A stretch of 49,578 bases of DNA from Sulfuritalea sp. (GCA_030651305.1 JAUSCI010000023.1:1-49578); one strand, 5' to 3'; shown: positions 1 to 8,344, counted from the stretch's first letter. Numbers and translations are program-made. Notes: generated by a model from the sequence alone, not told the origin.

Positions 1-62
1 CCTTCGTACGCTTCTTCGAATCTCATCTTCCGAACCTCCTGTAGCAGTTCCGACCGTCTCAT
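1..62 (-). CDS. ISNCY-type transposase, N-terminal fragment cut by window edge
   Basis: The minus strand from the ATG at 62 reads MRRSELLQEVRKMRFEEAYE and then leaves the window. This matches what I recall of the N-terminus of ISNCY-family transposases with a helix-turn-helix start; the assignment rests on about 20 residues only. A purine-rich stretch (AAGGGGG) precedes the ATG. The gene would be transcribed away from the neighbouring Abi-alpha gene. Whether the element is complete cannot be seen from here. Confidence 0.6.
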   Translation of the reverse strand, partial: MRRSELLQEVRKMRFEEAYE

Positions 63-130
63 CTCGTACCCCCTTCGGGGCACTATGACAACCGGACAGA
101 TGTCGTGCTACAGAACCGGACAACTCATTA
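1..130 (-). mobile_element. End of an ISNCY-like insertion sequence
   Basis: Upstream of the transposase start are two direct copies of AACCGGACA, at 90-98 and 114-122, set 24 bp apart. Repeated TGTCCGGTT motifs of this kind are, as I recall, typical of the ends of ISNCY elements and are probably transposase-binding sites. The outer boundary is not certain; about 122-130 is an estimate, because the other end and any target duplication lie outside the window. Confidence 0.55.
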
Positions 131-294
131 ACTCGCAACAGGGCGGCAGCAATTTCTTGCTATACCCATGGCATCGTAGTAGTCTTCTGCGCCAAGCGAA
201 TTCGTCTATGTATCCGTATATCCCCGTGTTACTTCAACGGGAGACGAAAACCGTTAGTTACTCGCACGCGCGATCGAAGGAAACGAGAGCCGCC

Positions 295-1065
295 ATGTCA
301 ACTCCAGATCATCCAACAGGGCCACTTTTCGGCGATCTGGCCGGCGCTGGTCAGATAGTTAATTCCGAGGTCGCCAAACGCACCTATGATGATGCGCTTT
401 CACCGACGATGCGTGAACTAGGAGGCTTGGGAGGGGATACACTCAAGGCGTTTCGACTCTTCACTGCACCAATTCAGCTTGTCGCCGCTTATCAAGACCG
501 GTTTAGCGCATTCTGTAACCGAGTGCGTCAAAGGGTCCCTGAAGAGCAACAATGCGAGGCTCCGGCGGAAATCGGTAGGCCAGTTATGGAGGCTTTTGCA
601 TCGACAAGTGATGACGGCCCCCTGATGTCCATGTTTGAAGAACTGATGGCTAAAGCAATCGACAAGCGAGAGGCAGGCAAACTAAGCCCATCATTTCCGA
701 ACATTATTCGCGGCCTTTCGCCGCTGCAGGCCAAATTGATCGCCTCTCTAATAAATACGCAGCAAATAACGGATGATCTCATCAACACATACGAAAACCG
801 AATCGTGCAAAGGCTTTACGCAAATTTTGATTTCGCGGACTTTGGAGATCACGCGCATCACCTGACGATCTCTCAGGACTTGAAAGAGAAAAATATACTG
901 TTGATCACACGGGATCTAAGCGTGGACTTGCCCAAGGTCTATCCGGATCTGGAGGTACCAGAAGGCCATGAGCTGCGGAGAACGTCTTTCCAGCTATCGA
1001 TGTTTGGTCGTTGGTTTGCTTCCGCTTGTGTGGGGAAAGCAACATCCCCTATTACGCCTGGTTGA
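295..1065 (+). CDS. Abi-alpha (DUF4393) family protein
   Basis: The 256-residue product resembles the DUF4393/Abi-alpha family: an opening helix (YDDALSPTMRELGG), a central LSPLQAKLIASL segment and a C-terminal LSMFGRWFASACV that looks like the family's usual T-x-FG-x-x-F ending. Family members are linked to abortive phage infection, but the biochemical role is unknown. The ATG at 295 is preferred because it follows GAAGGAAACGAG; the frame is open back to 85, but that part runs through the insertion-sequence end and does not resemble a protein domain. No signal peptide or membrane segment is evident. The gene stands alone, between an insertion sequence and a tRNA gene, a typical setting for accessory genes. 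Its AT content is somewhat above that of the core genes to the right. Confidence 0.7.
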   Translation: MSTPDHPTGPLFGDLAGAGQIVNSEVAKRTYDDALSPTMRELGGLGGDTLKAFRLFTAPIQLVAAYQDRFSAFCNRVRQRVPEEQQCEAPAEIGRPVMEAFASTSDDGPLMSMFEELMAKAIDKREAGKLSPSFPNIIRGLSPLQAKLIASLINTQQITDDLINTYENRIVQRLYANFDFADFGDHAHHLTISQDLKEKNILLITRDLSVDLPKVYPDLEVPEGHELRRTSFQLSMFGRWFASACVGKATSPITPG

Positions 1066-1300
1066 TACAGGAAATCCTAAGGGTGCAAAGGGACGCTAAC
1101 GAGAGTGCGGCGAACCAAGGCCTGCTTAGCCGACTGAGAGCCTGCAATGGCACGATTGCAACAGCCACTTCACCGTATCGTTAAGTCAGTGGCAACGCAG
1201 CCCACCACGGGTGCCCAGTTTTGCACCGGCTGGGGAGCAATTCAGAGCAAGAACATGACCTCCACCCAGTGCCCATCTTCATCATCGCGGGCGCACCAAG
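1066..1300. other. Non-coding stretch between the Abi-alpha gene and tRNA-Ala
   Basis: Short open frames exist on both strands, but none has a convincing ribosome binding site or a family resemblance. I see no gene here; it may be debris of an older insertion. Confidence 0.5.
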
Positions 1301-1328
1301 AAAAAAGGCCAGACCGAAGTCTGACCTT
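1301..1328 (-). terminator. Rho-independent terminator of tRNA-Ala
   Basis: On the minus strand, just after the tRNA, GGTCAGAC-TTCG-GTCTGGCC forms an 8-bp stem (with one G-T pair) closed by a UUCG tetraloop and followed by TTTTTT. This is a classic intrinsic terminator for the tRNA transcript. Confidence 0.9.
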
Positions 1329-1335
1329 CTGCAAA

Positions 1336-1411
1336 TGGTGGAGGTGAGCGGGATCGAACCGCTGGCCTCGACGTTGCGAACGTCGCGCTCTCCCAACTGA
1401 GCTACACCCCC
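1336..1411 (-). tRNA. tRNA-Ala, anticodon CGC
   Basis: The minus strand folds as a full cloverleaf of 76 nt including an encoded CCA. The acceptor stem is GGGGGTG/CACCTCC with the G3-U70 pair that is the alanine identity signal. The D arm is GCTC...GAGC, the anticodon stem CGACG/CGTCG with loop TTCGCAA, and the T arm CCGCT-type with TTCGATC. The anticodon CGC reads GCG codons, which fits the high GC content of the genome. Confidence 0.97.
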
Positions 1412-1422
1412 TCGCGGCGCGG

Positions 1423-1451
1423 ATTATAGCAACGGCGATACGCCAAGGGAA
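1423..1451 (-). promoter_or_regulatory. Likely promoter of tRNA-Ala
   Basis: A perfect TATAAT (minus strand, 1428-1423) lies 11 bp before the mature tRNA 5' end. The best -35 match is weak: TTCCCT at 17 bp or TTTCCC at 18 bp. The inferred start near 1416 would give a short tRNA leader. Confidence 0.6.
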
Positions 1452-1458
1452 ATCGGCT

Positions 1459-1728
1459 TCAGACCAGGCTCACCTCTTCCATCGCGCATTTGGTCACGCC
1501 GAGGGCGGTGCGCACTACCAGCGGATAGGCATTGCCGACGAACTGGCCGAAACAGGCGATGTTGTAGCCGACCACGATGCCGGGGATGCTGCCGACCAGA
1601 ACCTCGCGCCCCACCACGAAACCCCGGTTGATGGCGACACTCACGGCAGAGCCGACGCTGCGGCCATATCGCTCCGAATCCTGCTCAAGCTTTCCCGGAC
1701 GTGAGCCATTGCGCTCTTTGGCAGTCAT
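1459..1728 (-). CDS. Small uncharacterised protein
   Basis: This 89-residue protein has a charged N-terminal third (MTAKERNGSRPGKLEQDSE) and a Gly/Val-rich remainder (RGFVVGREVLVGSIPGIVVG, then YNIACFGQF). I do not recognise a family. A strong ribosome binding site (GAGGAGGGG) directly before the ATG argues that it is translated. It lies 92 bp downstream of tsaC on the same strand and may be read from the same transcript. The hydrophobic stretches are too broken by Gly and charges to be clear membrane helices. Confidence 0.6.
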   Translation of the reverse strand: MTAKERNGSRPGKLEQDSERYGRSVGSAVSVAINRGFVVGREVLVGSIPGIVVGYNIACFGQFVGNAYPLVVRTALGVTKCAMEEVSLV

Positions 1729-1820
1729 GGTCCCCTCCTCTTCGCGGAATATCCGCCTCCGACAAAATTATCGACCGCTGACGGAAAAGTTCAGGCCCTG
1801 ATGACCGCGATGTTTTGCCC

Positions 1821-2816
1821 CTATTTCGAGCCGGCCGCGGCTCGGCGCAGGCGGTCGGCGACGGCGCGCCAGCTTTCGCCGGCGGGCGGCGCGACCGCCA
1901 GGATCACGTCGCAGCGCATGGCATCGAGCTCGCGCAACTGGGCATAGAGGTCATGGGCGAACTGCGCCGGATCTGCACTGGCAGGGCAGAAGTGCAGGCT
2001 GTCGTGGCCGAAGGCGAGAGGCTGCGCCGCCAGCACGGCAACGCGCCGGCCTGCGCCGAGCGCTTCGCGGGCCGTGGCTGCGAGGTCTGCCGCGGCTACC
2101 AGTTGCAGCGGGGTGCGCGGCGCGTAGTGGGCTTCCAGGCTGCCGGAGACTCGCGGCGCGTTTTGTTCTCCGCCAAATTCGGGCGAGTAGCCGAGAACGG
2201 CGTCCATGGCCGCCGCATCCAGCATGCCGGGACGCAGGATGCGTGCCTCGCCGCCGGACAGATCGAGGATGGTGGATTCAATGCCGACCGCGCAGGGGCC
2301 GCCGTCGAGAATCATCGCCACGGAGTCGCCAAGTTCCTCGCGCACATGGGCCGCCGTGGTCGGGCTGACGCGACCAAAACGGTTGGCCGAGGGCGCCGCC
2401 AATCCACCACCATTCGCACCCCCATTCGCGCCACCGAATTCGCGCAGCAATTGCAGGGCCAGCGGGTGGTCCGGCACGCGCAGGCCGACCGTATCCTGGC
2501 CGCCGGTAACGGCATCCGGTACTGACGGATGGCGCTTGAGAATCAGGGTCAACGGGCCTGGCCAGAACGCGGCAGCTAGTCTGATGGCGGCCTCGGGAAT
2601 ATCCACGGCCCAGCGCTCCAGATGCGATGCATCGGACAAATGCACGATCAGCGGATGATCGGCGGGCCGCCCCTTGGCGGCGAAGATCTTGCCGATGGCC
2701 AACGGGTTGCGGGCGTCGGCGCCCAGGCCGTAGACGGTTTCGGTGGGAAAGGCGACCAGTTCGCCGGCGCGCAGCAATGCCGCCGCGCGGGCAACATCAG
2801 CCCGCTGCGCAGTCAT
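1821..2816 (-). CDS. tsaC: L-threonylcarbamoyladenylate synthase (TsaC/Sua5/YrdC)
   Basis: The enzyme makes threonylcarbamoyl-AMP from threonine, bicarbonate and ATP, the first step of t6A37 modification of ANN-decoding tRNAs. The YrdC domain covers about residues 8-195, with FPTETVYGLGADA and KIFAAKGRPADHPLIVHL at its start. At 331 residues it is the long Sua5 form, with a C-terminal domain beginning near APRVSGSLEAHYAPRTPLQL. The ATG at 2816 is chosen because it overlaps the purD stop as ATGA, indicating translational coupling. A low-complexity GGANGGANGG stretch interrupts the YrdC domain near residue 120. Confidence 0.93.
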   Translation of the reverse strand: MTAQRADVARAAALLRAGELVAFPTETVYGLGADARNPLAIGKIFAAKGRPADHPLIVHLSDASHLERWAVDIPEAAIRLAAAFWPGPLTLILKRHPSVPDAVTGGQDTVGLRVPDHPLALQLLREFGGANGGANGGGLAAPSANRFGRVSPTTAAHVREELGDSVAMILDGGPCAVGIESTILDLSGGEARILRPGMLDAAAMDAVLGYSPEFGGEQNAPRVSGSLEAHYAPRTPLQLVAAADLAATAREALGAGRRVAVLAAQPLAFGHDSLHFCPASADPAQFAHDLYAQLRELDAMRCDVILAVAPPAGESWRAVADRLRRAAAGSK

Positions 2817-4093
2817 CGCTTGATGGCGCGAAACCCTATGTCGCGACGACACTGCATGCCGTCGAAACTGATCGGATCGAGCACCTCATAGGCGCGTTTC
2901 TGCGCCGCCTTGACGTTGTCGCCCAGCGCCGTGACGCAAAGCACACGCCCGCCCGCCGTCACCACTTCGCCATCGCGCTCTGCCGTACCGGCATGGAAAA
3001 CATGGCTGTCCTCGGTCGGCGCCGGAAGGCCGTGGATCACGTCGCCCTTTCTTGGGGTCTCGGGATAGTTGGCCGCAGCCGTGACCACACCAAGTGCCAC
3101 GCGACGGTCCCACTCCGCTTCGACCTCATTGAGGCGCCCGTCAATGGCGGCATCCACCAGTTCGACAAAATTGCTCTTCAGCCGCAGCATGATCGGCTGG
3201 GTTTCGGGATCGCCCATGCGGCAGTTGAATTCGAGCACGCGCAAGCTGCCGTCGGGCTTGATCATCAGGCCGGCATACAGGAAGCCGGTATAGACGATGC
3301 CGTCGGCGGCCATGCCGTTGATGGTGGGCATGATCACTTCACGCATGACGCGGGCGTGCAGTTCCGGCGTCACCACCGGCGCCGGTGAATAAGCTCCCAT
3401 GCCACCGGTATTGGGACCCTGATCGGCGTCCTTGAGCCGCTTGTGGTCCTGACTGGTGGCCAAAGGCAGTGCGTGCCGGCCGTCAGCCATGACGATGAAA
3501 CCGGCTTCCTCGCCATCGAGGAATTCTTCGATGACGACGCGGGCGCCGGCCTCAGTGTGGTGAATAGCGAGCTTGTTGTCGGCCAGCATCATGTCGATCG
3601 CGGCATGGGCTTCGTCGATGCTCATCGCCACCACCACGCCCTTGCCTGCGGCCAGCCCGTCGGCCTTGATCACGATGGGCGCGCCCTCGGCGTCGATGTA
3701 GGCGTGCGCCGCCTTGATATCGGCAAAGGTCTGAAATTTCGCCGTCGGGATCTTGTGCCGGGTCATGAAGCGCTTGGCGAAGTCCTTCGAGCTTTCAAGC
3801 TGCGCCGCGGCTTTGGTCGGGCCGAAGATGCGCAAGTTGCGGGCGCGGAACACATCCACGATGCCGGCCGCCAGCGGCGCCTCGGGACCAACCAAGGTGG
3901 CGTGCACCTTTTCGCGCTGGGCATAGTCGGCCAGTTCGTCAATGCCGGTCAGCGGCAGGTTCTCCAGCTCCTGTTCGCGCGCCGTGCCGGCATTGCCGGG
4001 TGCGACATAGACCTTCTGCAAACCGGGAGCCCTGGCCAAGCGCCAGGCCAGCGCATGCTCGCGTCCGCCGGAGCCGATGACAAGTAACTTCAT
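2813..4093 (-). CDS. purD: Phosphoribosylamine--glycine ligase (GAR synthetase)
   Basis: PurD joins glycine to phosphoribosylamine with ATP, step two of purine synthesis. The 426-residue protein has normal length and domain order: N-domain (MKLLVIGSGGREHALAWRLA), the ATP-grasp region with KADGLAAGKGVVVA and the GARVVIEEFLDGEEAGF strand, then NTGGMGAYSPAPV and a metal-ligand region LEFNCRMGDPETQ. It lies downstream of purH, separated by a 97-bp gap that holds an inverted repeat, and overlaps tsaC by four bases. Confidence 0.97.
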   Translation of the reverse strand: MKLLVIGSGGREHALAWRLARAPGLQKVYVAPGNAGTAREQELENLPLTGIDELADYAQREKVHATLVGPEAPLAAGIVDVFRARNLRIFGPTKAAAQLESSKDFAKRFMTRHKIPTAKFQTFADIKAAHAYIDAEGAPIVIKADGLAAGKGVVVAMSIDEAHAAIDMMLADNKLAIHHTEAGARVVIEEFLDGEEAGFIVMADGRHALPLATSQDHKRLKDADQGPNTGGMGAYSPAPVVTPELHARVMREVIMPTINGMAADGIVYTGFLYAGLMIKPDGSLRVLEFNCRMGDPETQPIMLRLKSNFVELVDAAIDGRLNEVEAEWDRRVALGVVTAAANYPETPRKGDVIHGLPAPTEDSHVFHAGTAERDGEVVTAGGRVLCVTALGDNVKAAQKRAYEVLDPISFDGMQCRRDIGFRAIKR

Positions 4094-4108
4094 AAAAGAA
4101 CCTTTTTA

Positions 4109-4181
4109 GCCACAGAGATCACAGAGGACACAGAGAAATACCAAAGAAGATCTTCTCTGTGATCTCTGTGCCCTCTGTGGC
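4109..4181. repeat. Inverted intergenic repeat built from CACAGAG units
   Basis: Between purH and purD, GCCACAGAG followed by further ACAGAG units (4109-4137) is mirrored by TTCTCTGTG...CTCTGTGGC (4153-4181). The arms pair almost fully, so the purH-purD transcript can form a long hairpin with internal mismatches where the order of the ATC/GGC/GAC spacers differs. CACAGAG-type repeats occur between genes in many bacteria. Here it could stabilise or weaken transcript read-through into purD. Confidence 0.85.
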
Positions 4182-4190
4182 AAATGGGTT

Positions 4191-5783
4191 TCAATGCCGG
4201 AAGTGGCGGAAGCCGGTAAACACCATCGCCAGGTTGTGCTCGTCCGCGGCGGCGATGACTTCGGCATCACGCACCGAGCCGCCGGGCTGGATCACTGCGG
4301 TCGCCCCGGCCTTGGCCAGCACATCGAGGCCGTCGCGAAAAGGGAAGAAGGCGTCCGAAGCAGCCACCGAGCCGACCACGGTCAGGCCGTTATTCTCGGC
4401 TTTGATCGCGGCGATGCGGGCGGAATCGACGCGGCTCATCTGGCCGGCGCCGACGCCCACAGTCATGGCATCCTTGCAATAGACAATGGCGTTGGACTTG
4501 ACGTACTTGGCGACACGCCAGGCGAACAGCAGGTCGCTCATTTCCTGCGGCGACGGTGCGCGTTTGGTTACCACCTTGACGTCCGCCGCGGTAATGCGGG
4601 CTTCATCGGCGCTTTGCAGCAGCAGACCGCCGCCGACGCGCTTGTAGTCGAAGGCGCCGGCGACCTTGCCCGCATTTGCAGCCATGGGGACGACCAGCAC
4701 GCGCAGATTCTGCTTGGCGGCAAACACGGCGCGGGCTTCCGCGGTGATTTCCGGCGCGATGATGACTTCGGCGAACTGGCCGGCGATGGCTTCCGCCGCC
4801 GCCTTGTCGATCGCCACGTTGAAGGCGATGATGCCGCCGAAGGCCGAGGTCGGGTCGGTCTTGAAAGCCTTGCGATAGGTTTCCAGGGCGTTGGCACCCA
4901 CTGCGACACCACAGGGATTGGCGTGCTTGACGATGACGCAGGCAGCCGGCGCGATCGAAGCGTCGAAGGCCTTGACGCATTCCCAGGCCGCGTCGGCGTC
5001 GCCGATGTTGTTGTAGGACAGTTCCTTGCCCTGGATCTGCTGATAGCTGGAGATGCTGCCGGGCACCACGCCCGGCTCGCGATAGAAGGCGGCCTGCTGG
5101 TGCGGATTCTCGCCGTAGCGCAGGGTTTCCACCTTGTCGAAAGCCAGTTGCAGTCTTTCGGGGAAGACGCCGGGCTTGTTCTGCTCGTCGAGCGAGGTCA
5201 GCCAGTTGGCGATGGCGGAGTCGTAGCGCGCGGTCTGGGTGAAGGCCTTCTTGGCCAGGGCAAAACGCGTCTTGTATGACAGCGCGCCGCCGGACTTGAG
5301 TTCTTCGAGTACCGGCGCGTAATCATCGGGGTCGGTCACCACGCCGACGCCGCCCTGTTCGTTGCCATGATTCTTGGCCGCGGCTCGAACCATGGTCGGG
5401 CCGCCGATGTCGATGTTCTCGATCGCATCGTCGAGCGTGCAGCCGGCCTTGGCGACCGTTTCACGGAAGGGATAGAGATTCACCACCACCAAGTCGATGG
5501 CCGGGATGGCGTGCTCTGCCATGACCGCCAGATGCTCAGGCAGATCGCGCCGACCGAGAATGCCGCCATGCACCTTGGGATGCAGGGTCTTGACGCGGCC
5601 ATCGAGCATCTCGGGGAATCCGGTGTAGTCGGAGACATCGGTGACGTCGAGCCCGGCATCGCGCAGCAGCTTGGCCGTGCCACCGGTGGAGAGGAGTTTG
5701 ACCCCGAGTTGGGCAAGGCCACGGGCAAAATCGACCGCACCGCGCTTGTCGGAAACGCTGATGAGCGCTTGTGTGACGTTCAT
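4191..5783 (-). CDS. purH: Bifunctional AICAR formyltransferase/IMP cyclohydrolase
   Basis: PurH performs the last two steps of IMP synthesis. The 530-residue length is typical. The N-terminal MGS-like cyclohydrolase domain (about 1-200) begins [20 protein letters not shown] and contains [14 protein letters not shown] and [13 protein letters not shown]. The C-terminal transformylase domain has [13 protein letters not shown], the catalytic-loop [14 protein letters not shown] (Lys-His of the family) and [16 protein letters not shown]. The gene follows fis by 16 bp and is probably part of a dusB-fis-purH transcript, linking purine synthesis to the Fis growth regulator. Confidence 0.97.
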   Translation of the reverse strand: MNVTQALISVSDKRGAVDFARGLAQLGVKLLSTGGTAKLLRDAGLDVTDVSDYTGFPEMLDGRVKTLHPKVHGGILGRRDLPEHLAVMAEHAIPAIDLVVVNLYPFRETVAKAGCTLDDAIENIDIGGPTMVRAAAKNHGNEQGGVGVVTDPDDYAPVLEELKSGGALSYKTRFALAKKAFTQTARYDSAIANWLTSLDEQNKPGVFPERLQLAFDKVETLRYGENPHQQAAFYREPGVVPGSISSYQQIQGKELSYNNIGDADAAWECVKAFDASIAPAACVIVKHANPCGVAVGANALETYRKAFKTDPTSAFGGIIAFNVAIDKAAAEAIAGQFAEVIIAPEITAEARAVFAAKQNLRVLVVPMAANAGKVAGAFDYKRVGGGLLLQSADEARITAADVKVVTKRAPSPQEMSDLLFAWRVAKYVKSNAIVYCKDAMTVGVGAGQMSRVDSARIAAIKAENNGLTVVGSVAASDAFFPFRDGLDVLAKAGATAVIQPGGSVRDAEVIAAADEHNLAMVFTGFRHFRH

Positions 5784-5799
5784 GGAAACCTCGGAAAGA

Positions 5800-6030
5800 T
5801 TAAAGCAGTTCGTGATCGACCAGCATGCGGCGCAGGGTGCCGCGGCTGATACCCAGCATGGCGGCAGCGACCGTCTGATTGCCGTCCGCCTGTTTCATCA
5901 CCACTTCCAGCATCGGCCCTTCGACGCTTTTCAAAACCATGCCGTAGATGGCATGCGGCGCCTGGCCGTCCAGATCGCGAAAATAACGATTGAGGTTGCG
6001 CCTGACGCAGTCGCCCAGTTCGCTGCTCAT
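5800..6030 (-). CDS. fis: Fis family DNA-binding protein
   Basis: The 76-residue protein ends in the Fis helix-turn-helix [20 protein letters not shown]. Fis bends DNA and tunes rRNA, recombination and growth-phase gene expression. The ATG at 6030 is chosen because it overlaps the dusB stop as ATGA; an upstream in-frame Met exists at 6048. The pairing of dusB with fis is the classic proteobacterial arrangement. Betaproteobacterial Fis proteins are shorter than the 98-residue E. coli form at the N-terminus, so the short length is not a truncation. Confidence 0.93.
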   Translation of the reverse strand: MSSELGDCVRRNLNRYFRDLDGQAPHAIYGMVLKSVEGPMLEVVMKQADGNQTVAAAMLGISRGTLRRMLVDHELL

Positions 6031-7061
6031 GCGGCTCTCATTTCCCAAACCCGTTCCTCAAGGCGATCCGCATAAGGCAGCCGGTCATTCGCGGCGGCGT
6101 GGCCGAGGAAGAATTCATCGGCGGCGGCCAATTGCTCGCCGACGCTCTGCAACTGGTTCATGGCATGGCGGAAATGCGCGGCGCCGACCAGCCCCTTGGT
6201 GTACCAGCTGATGTGCTTGCGTGCGATGCGGACGCCGGTTTCCTCTCCATAGAAGGCATAGAGATCCGCCAGATGGCCGCGCAGAATGCGGTGTATTTCT
6301 TCCACCCGCGGCGGCGGCAGTTCCTCTCCGGTCGCCAGGAAATATTCGATTTCGCGGAACAGCCATGGCCTGCCTTGCGCCGCACGACCGATCATGACGC
6401 CATCGGCGCCGGTGTAGTCGAGCACGAAGCGGGCCTTGTGCGGCGTCGTGATGTCGCCGTTGGCGATTACCGGAATGTTCACCTGCGATTTGACCAGGGC
6501 AATGGTGTCGTATTCGGCGCAACCCATGTATTGATCGGCACGGGTACGGCCATGAATGGCAATGGCGCGAATGCCGGCCGCCTCGGCGATGCGGGCGATG
6601 CGCGGCGCATTGCGGTTCTCGCTGTTCCAGCCGGTGCGGAACTTCAGTGTTACCGGGGTGTCGGGCACGGCGGCCACCACCGCTTCGAGAATCCTCGCCA
6701 CCAGCGGCTCGTTCTGCATCAGGGCCGAACCGGCCATGACGTTGCAGATCTTCTTCGCCGGGCAGCCCATGTTGATGTCGATGATCTGTGCGCCGTTCTC
6801 GGCGTTGTACCTGGCGGCCTGCGCCATCATCGCCGGATCGGCGCCGGCGATCTGCACCGAGATCGGATCGACCTCGCCTTCATGGTTAGCGCGGCGGCGG
6901 GTCTTGGCGCTGCCGTAGAGCAGGGAATTGGAGGTGACCATTTCGGACACTGCCAGCCCGGCGCCGAGTTTCTTGCACAACTGGCGGAAAGGACGATCCG
7001 TGACTCCGGCCATGGGCGCGACAAACAGGTTGTTGCGCAACTGAAAGCCGAGAAAGTCCAT
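6027..7061 (-). CDS. dusB: tRNA-dihydrouridine synthase B
   Basis: DusB reduces a D-loop uridine of tRNA to dihydrouridine using FMN and NADPH. The 344-residue TIM-barrel protein shows NLFVAPMAGVTDRPFRQLCK at the start, the catalytic-Cys motif IDINMGCPAKKICN, KFRTGWN, IHGRTRADQYMG and the phosphate-binding GADGVMIGRAAQGRPWLF. It is the first gene of the dusB-fis unit, with a sound promoter just upstream. Confidence 0.95.
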   Translation of the reverse strand: MDFLGFQLRNNLFVAPMAGVTDRPFRQLCKKLGAGLAVSEMVTSNSLLYGSAKTRRRANHEGEVDPISVQIAGADPAMMAQAARYNAENGAQIIDINMGCPAKKICNVMAGSALMQNEPLVARILEAVVAAVPDTPVTLKFRTGWNSENRNAPRIARIAEAAGIRAIAIHGRTRADQYMGCAEYDTIALVKSQVNIPVIANGDITTPHKARFVLDYTGADGVMIGRAAQGRPWLFREIEYFLATGEELPPPRVEEIHRILRGHLADLYAFYGEETGVRIARKHISWYTKGLVGAAHFRHAMNQLQSVGEQLAAADEFFLGHAAANDRLPYADRLEERVWEMRAA

Positions 7062-7096
7062 GTCGGAGAAAAGGAATGCGGTCGGGGAAGGGCAGG

Positions 7097-7124
7097 ATTT
7101 TAGCGCAAACCGCTACGGCGGCAA
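7097..7124 (-). promoter_or_regulatory. Likely sigma-70 promoter of dusB-fis-purH
   Basis: On the minus strand TTGCCG (7124-7119), a 16-bp spacer and TAAAAT (7102-7097) form a plausible promoter. The inferred start near 7090 gives a leader of about 30 nt before dusB. The rest of the 7062-7153 gap shows nothing else. Confidence 0.6.
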
Positions 7125-7153
7125 TCGAAGCTTTCTATGATCCGTGGCAAATG

Positions 7154-8344
7154 TCACGGCCAGGCGCGGGCGCCGTAGATCATCCGCTTCGCCACAAAAC
7201 TCCGCAGCGGCGGCAGCAAGTCCAGTGCGAGGAGGCCCGCACCTCGCGCATGCCGCAAGGGCGCAAAGTCCGCAGCAAAACCGTCGATCAGCAAATCGGT
7301 GAAGCCGATCGCGCCGCGCCGGTCCGTCTGCCGCCCGCGCGCATAGTCGGCGAGCATTTCGGGGGCGCCCGGATCGGCGGCGGCGCCCGCCAGATGCGCC
7401 AATTCCCAGATGTCGCGCAGGGCAAGATTGAAGCCCTGCCCGGCTACCGGATGCAGCGTCTGTGCGGCATTGCCGAGCCAGACCTGACGCTCGCCCACCG
7501 GGTTCGGCCGGTAGCGCAGGCCAAGCGGATAGGCGGTGCGCGGGCCGACCGCGGTAAAGCGGTGGCGCGTACCGAAGCGTTGCTGCAACAGCGCAAGAAA
7601 GGCCGCATCGCCGAGCGCCTTGACCTCTGCCACGATGTCATCGGCGCAAGTTAATACCACGGCATAGCGTTCACCGAGCGGCAGCAGCGCCACCGGACCG
7701 TCGCTGGTAAAACGTTCCCAGGCGACATTGTCATGCGGCGTCGCCGTGCTGACGCTGCACAGCACGGCATGCTGCCCATAGTCGCGCAGGGTTCCGGCAC
7801 CCGCCTCGACCATGCCTTCGGCGAAAGCAGTCAGGGAAAAGCTCGCTGTGTCCCCAGCGCCGACTCTGGTGTTTTCGCGATAGACAATACCGGCACCGGT
7901 CACCGCCGCATCGAGTGCGCGGATCAGGTCGCTGGCCGGCAGCACCCAACCCAGCGCCATCATGTTTAGTTCGGACGCACGCAGTCGACTGCGGCCAAAA
8001 CCGCCACGCTGCGAGATGTGTATGGTCTCGATGGGTGTCGCGGAAAGTCCCGACCAGACGCCGAGCCAGTCGAGAATCTGTCGCGCGCCATCGGACAAGG
8101 CCAGCACACGGGCATCACGACAGACAGCGGCACGTTCGCGGGCCTCGAAGATTTCAGCAGTCACGCCATGGAGTTTCAATGCCAGGGCCAGCGCCATCCC
8201 CGCGGGACCGCCGCCTACGATGGCGACCTTGCGGTCGCCATCGTAGGCGACTTCTGATGGGCCATCCCCCCGTCCCCCTTCCCGGGGAAGGGGGTGACTA
8301 TTCGGGCTCGCTGCGCTCGCGAGCTTGTCAGCCGGTGCAGGCAT
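7154..8344 (-). CDS. UbiH/UbiF/VisC-family FAD-dependent hydroxylase with repeat-derived leader
   Basis: This is a 396-residue FAD monooxygenase of the ubiquinone-ring hydroxylase family. It shows the dinucleotide fold KVAIVGGGPAGMALALALKL (from about residue 39), DARVLALSDGARQIL, and the FAD/ribityl motif LGNAAQTLHPVAGQGFN near residue 291. Which ring position it hydroxylates cannot be told from sequence alone. The start is fixed: between the pepP overlap and the FAD motif there is no in-frame ATG, GTG or TTG other than the ATG at 8344. The first ~38 residues (containing SPNSHPLPREGGRGD) are therefore translated from a palindromic repeat. The start overlaps the pepP end by 17 bp. Confidence 0.88.
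   Translation of the reverse strand: MPAPADKLASAASPNSHPLPREGGRGDGPSEVAYDGDRKVAIVGGGPAGMALALALKLHGVTAEIFEARERAAVCRDARVLALSDGARQILDWLGVWSGLSATPIETIHISQRGGFGRSRLRASELNMMALGWVLPASDLIRALDAAVTGAGIVYRENTRVGAGDTASFSLTAFAEGMVEAGAGTLRDYGQHAVLCSVSTATPHDNVAWERFTSDGPVALLPLGERYAVVLTCADDIVAEVKALGDAAFLALLQQRFGTRHRFTAVGPRTAYPLGLRYRPNPVGERQVWLGNAAQTLHPVAGQGFNLALRDIWELAHLAGAAADPGAPEMLADYARGRQTDRRGAIGFTDLLIDGFAADFAPLRHARGAGLLALDLLPPLRSFVAKRMIYGARAWP
8213..8248. repeat. Perfect 16-bp inverted repeat around the FAD-motif codons of the ubiH-like gene
   Basis: GCCTACGATGGCGACC (8213-8228) and GGTCGCCATCGTAGGC (8233-8248) are exact reverse complements around a TTGC loop. On the coding strand one arm encodes VAIVG of the FAD fold and the other encodes AYDGD of the leader. 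The leader arm therefore looks like an inverted copy of the gene's own conserved codons. Confidence 0.95.
8274..8324. repeat. Palindromic repeat element inside the ubiH-like leader
   Basis: CCCCCTTCCC and GGGAAGGGGG (8274-8294, one base between) form a 10-bp stem; a second near-palindrome GCTCGCTGCGCTCGCGAGC follows at 8306-8324. Sequences of this style occur as dispersed intergenic repeats in betaproteobacteria; here the element is read through as protein. Confidence 0.7.

Noticed and set aside
85-294. N-terminal extension of the Abi-alpha reading frame
   Set aside because: It runs through the insertion-sequence end and its repeats, lacks family resemblance, and the ATG at 295 has a better ribosome binding site.
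4194-5279. Long plus-strand open frame opposite purH
   Set aside because: It is antisense to a clear enzyme gene; such frames arise from GC-rich codon bias and its protein has no recognisable domain.
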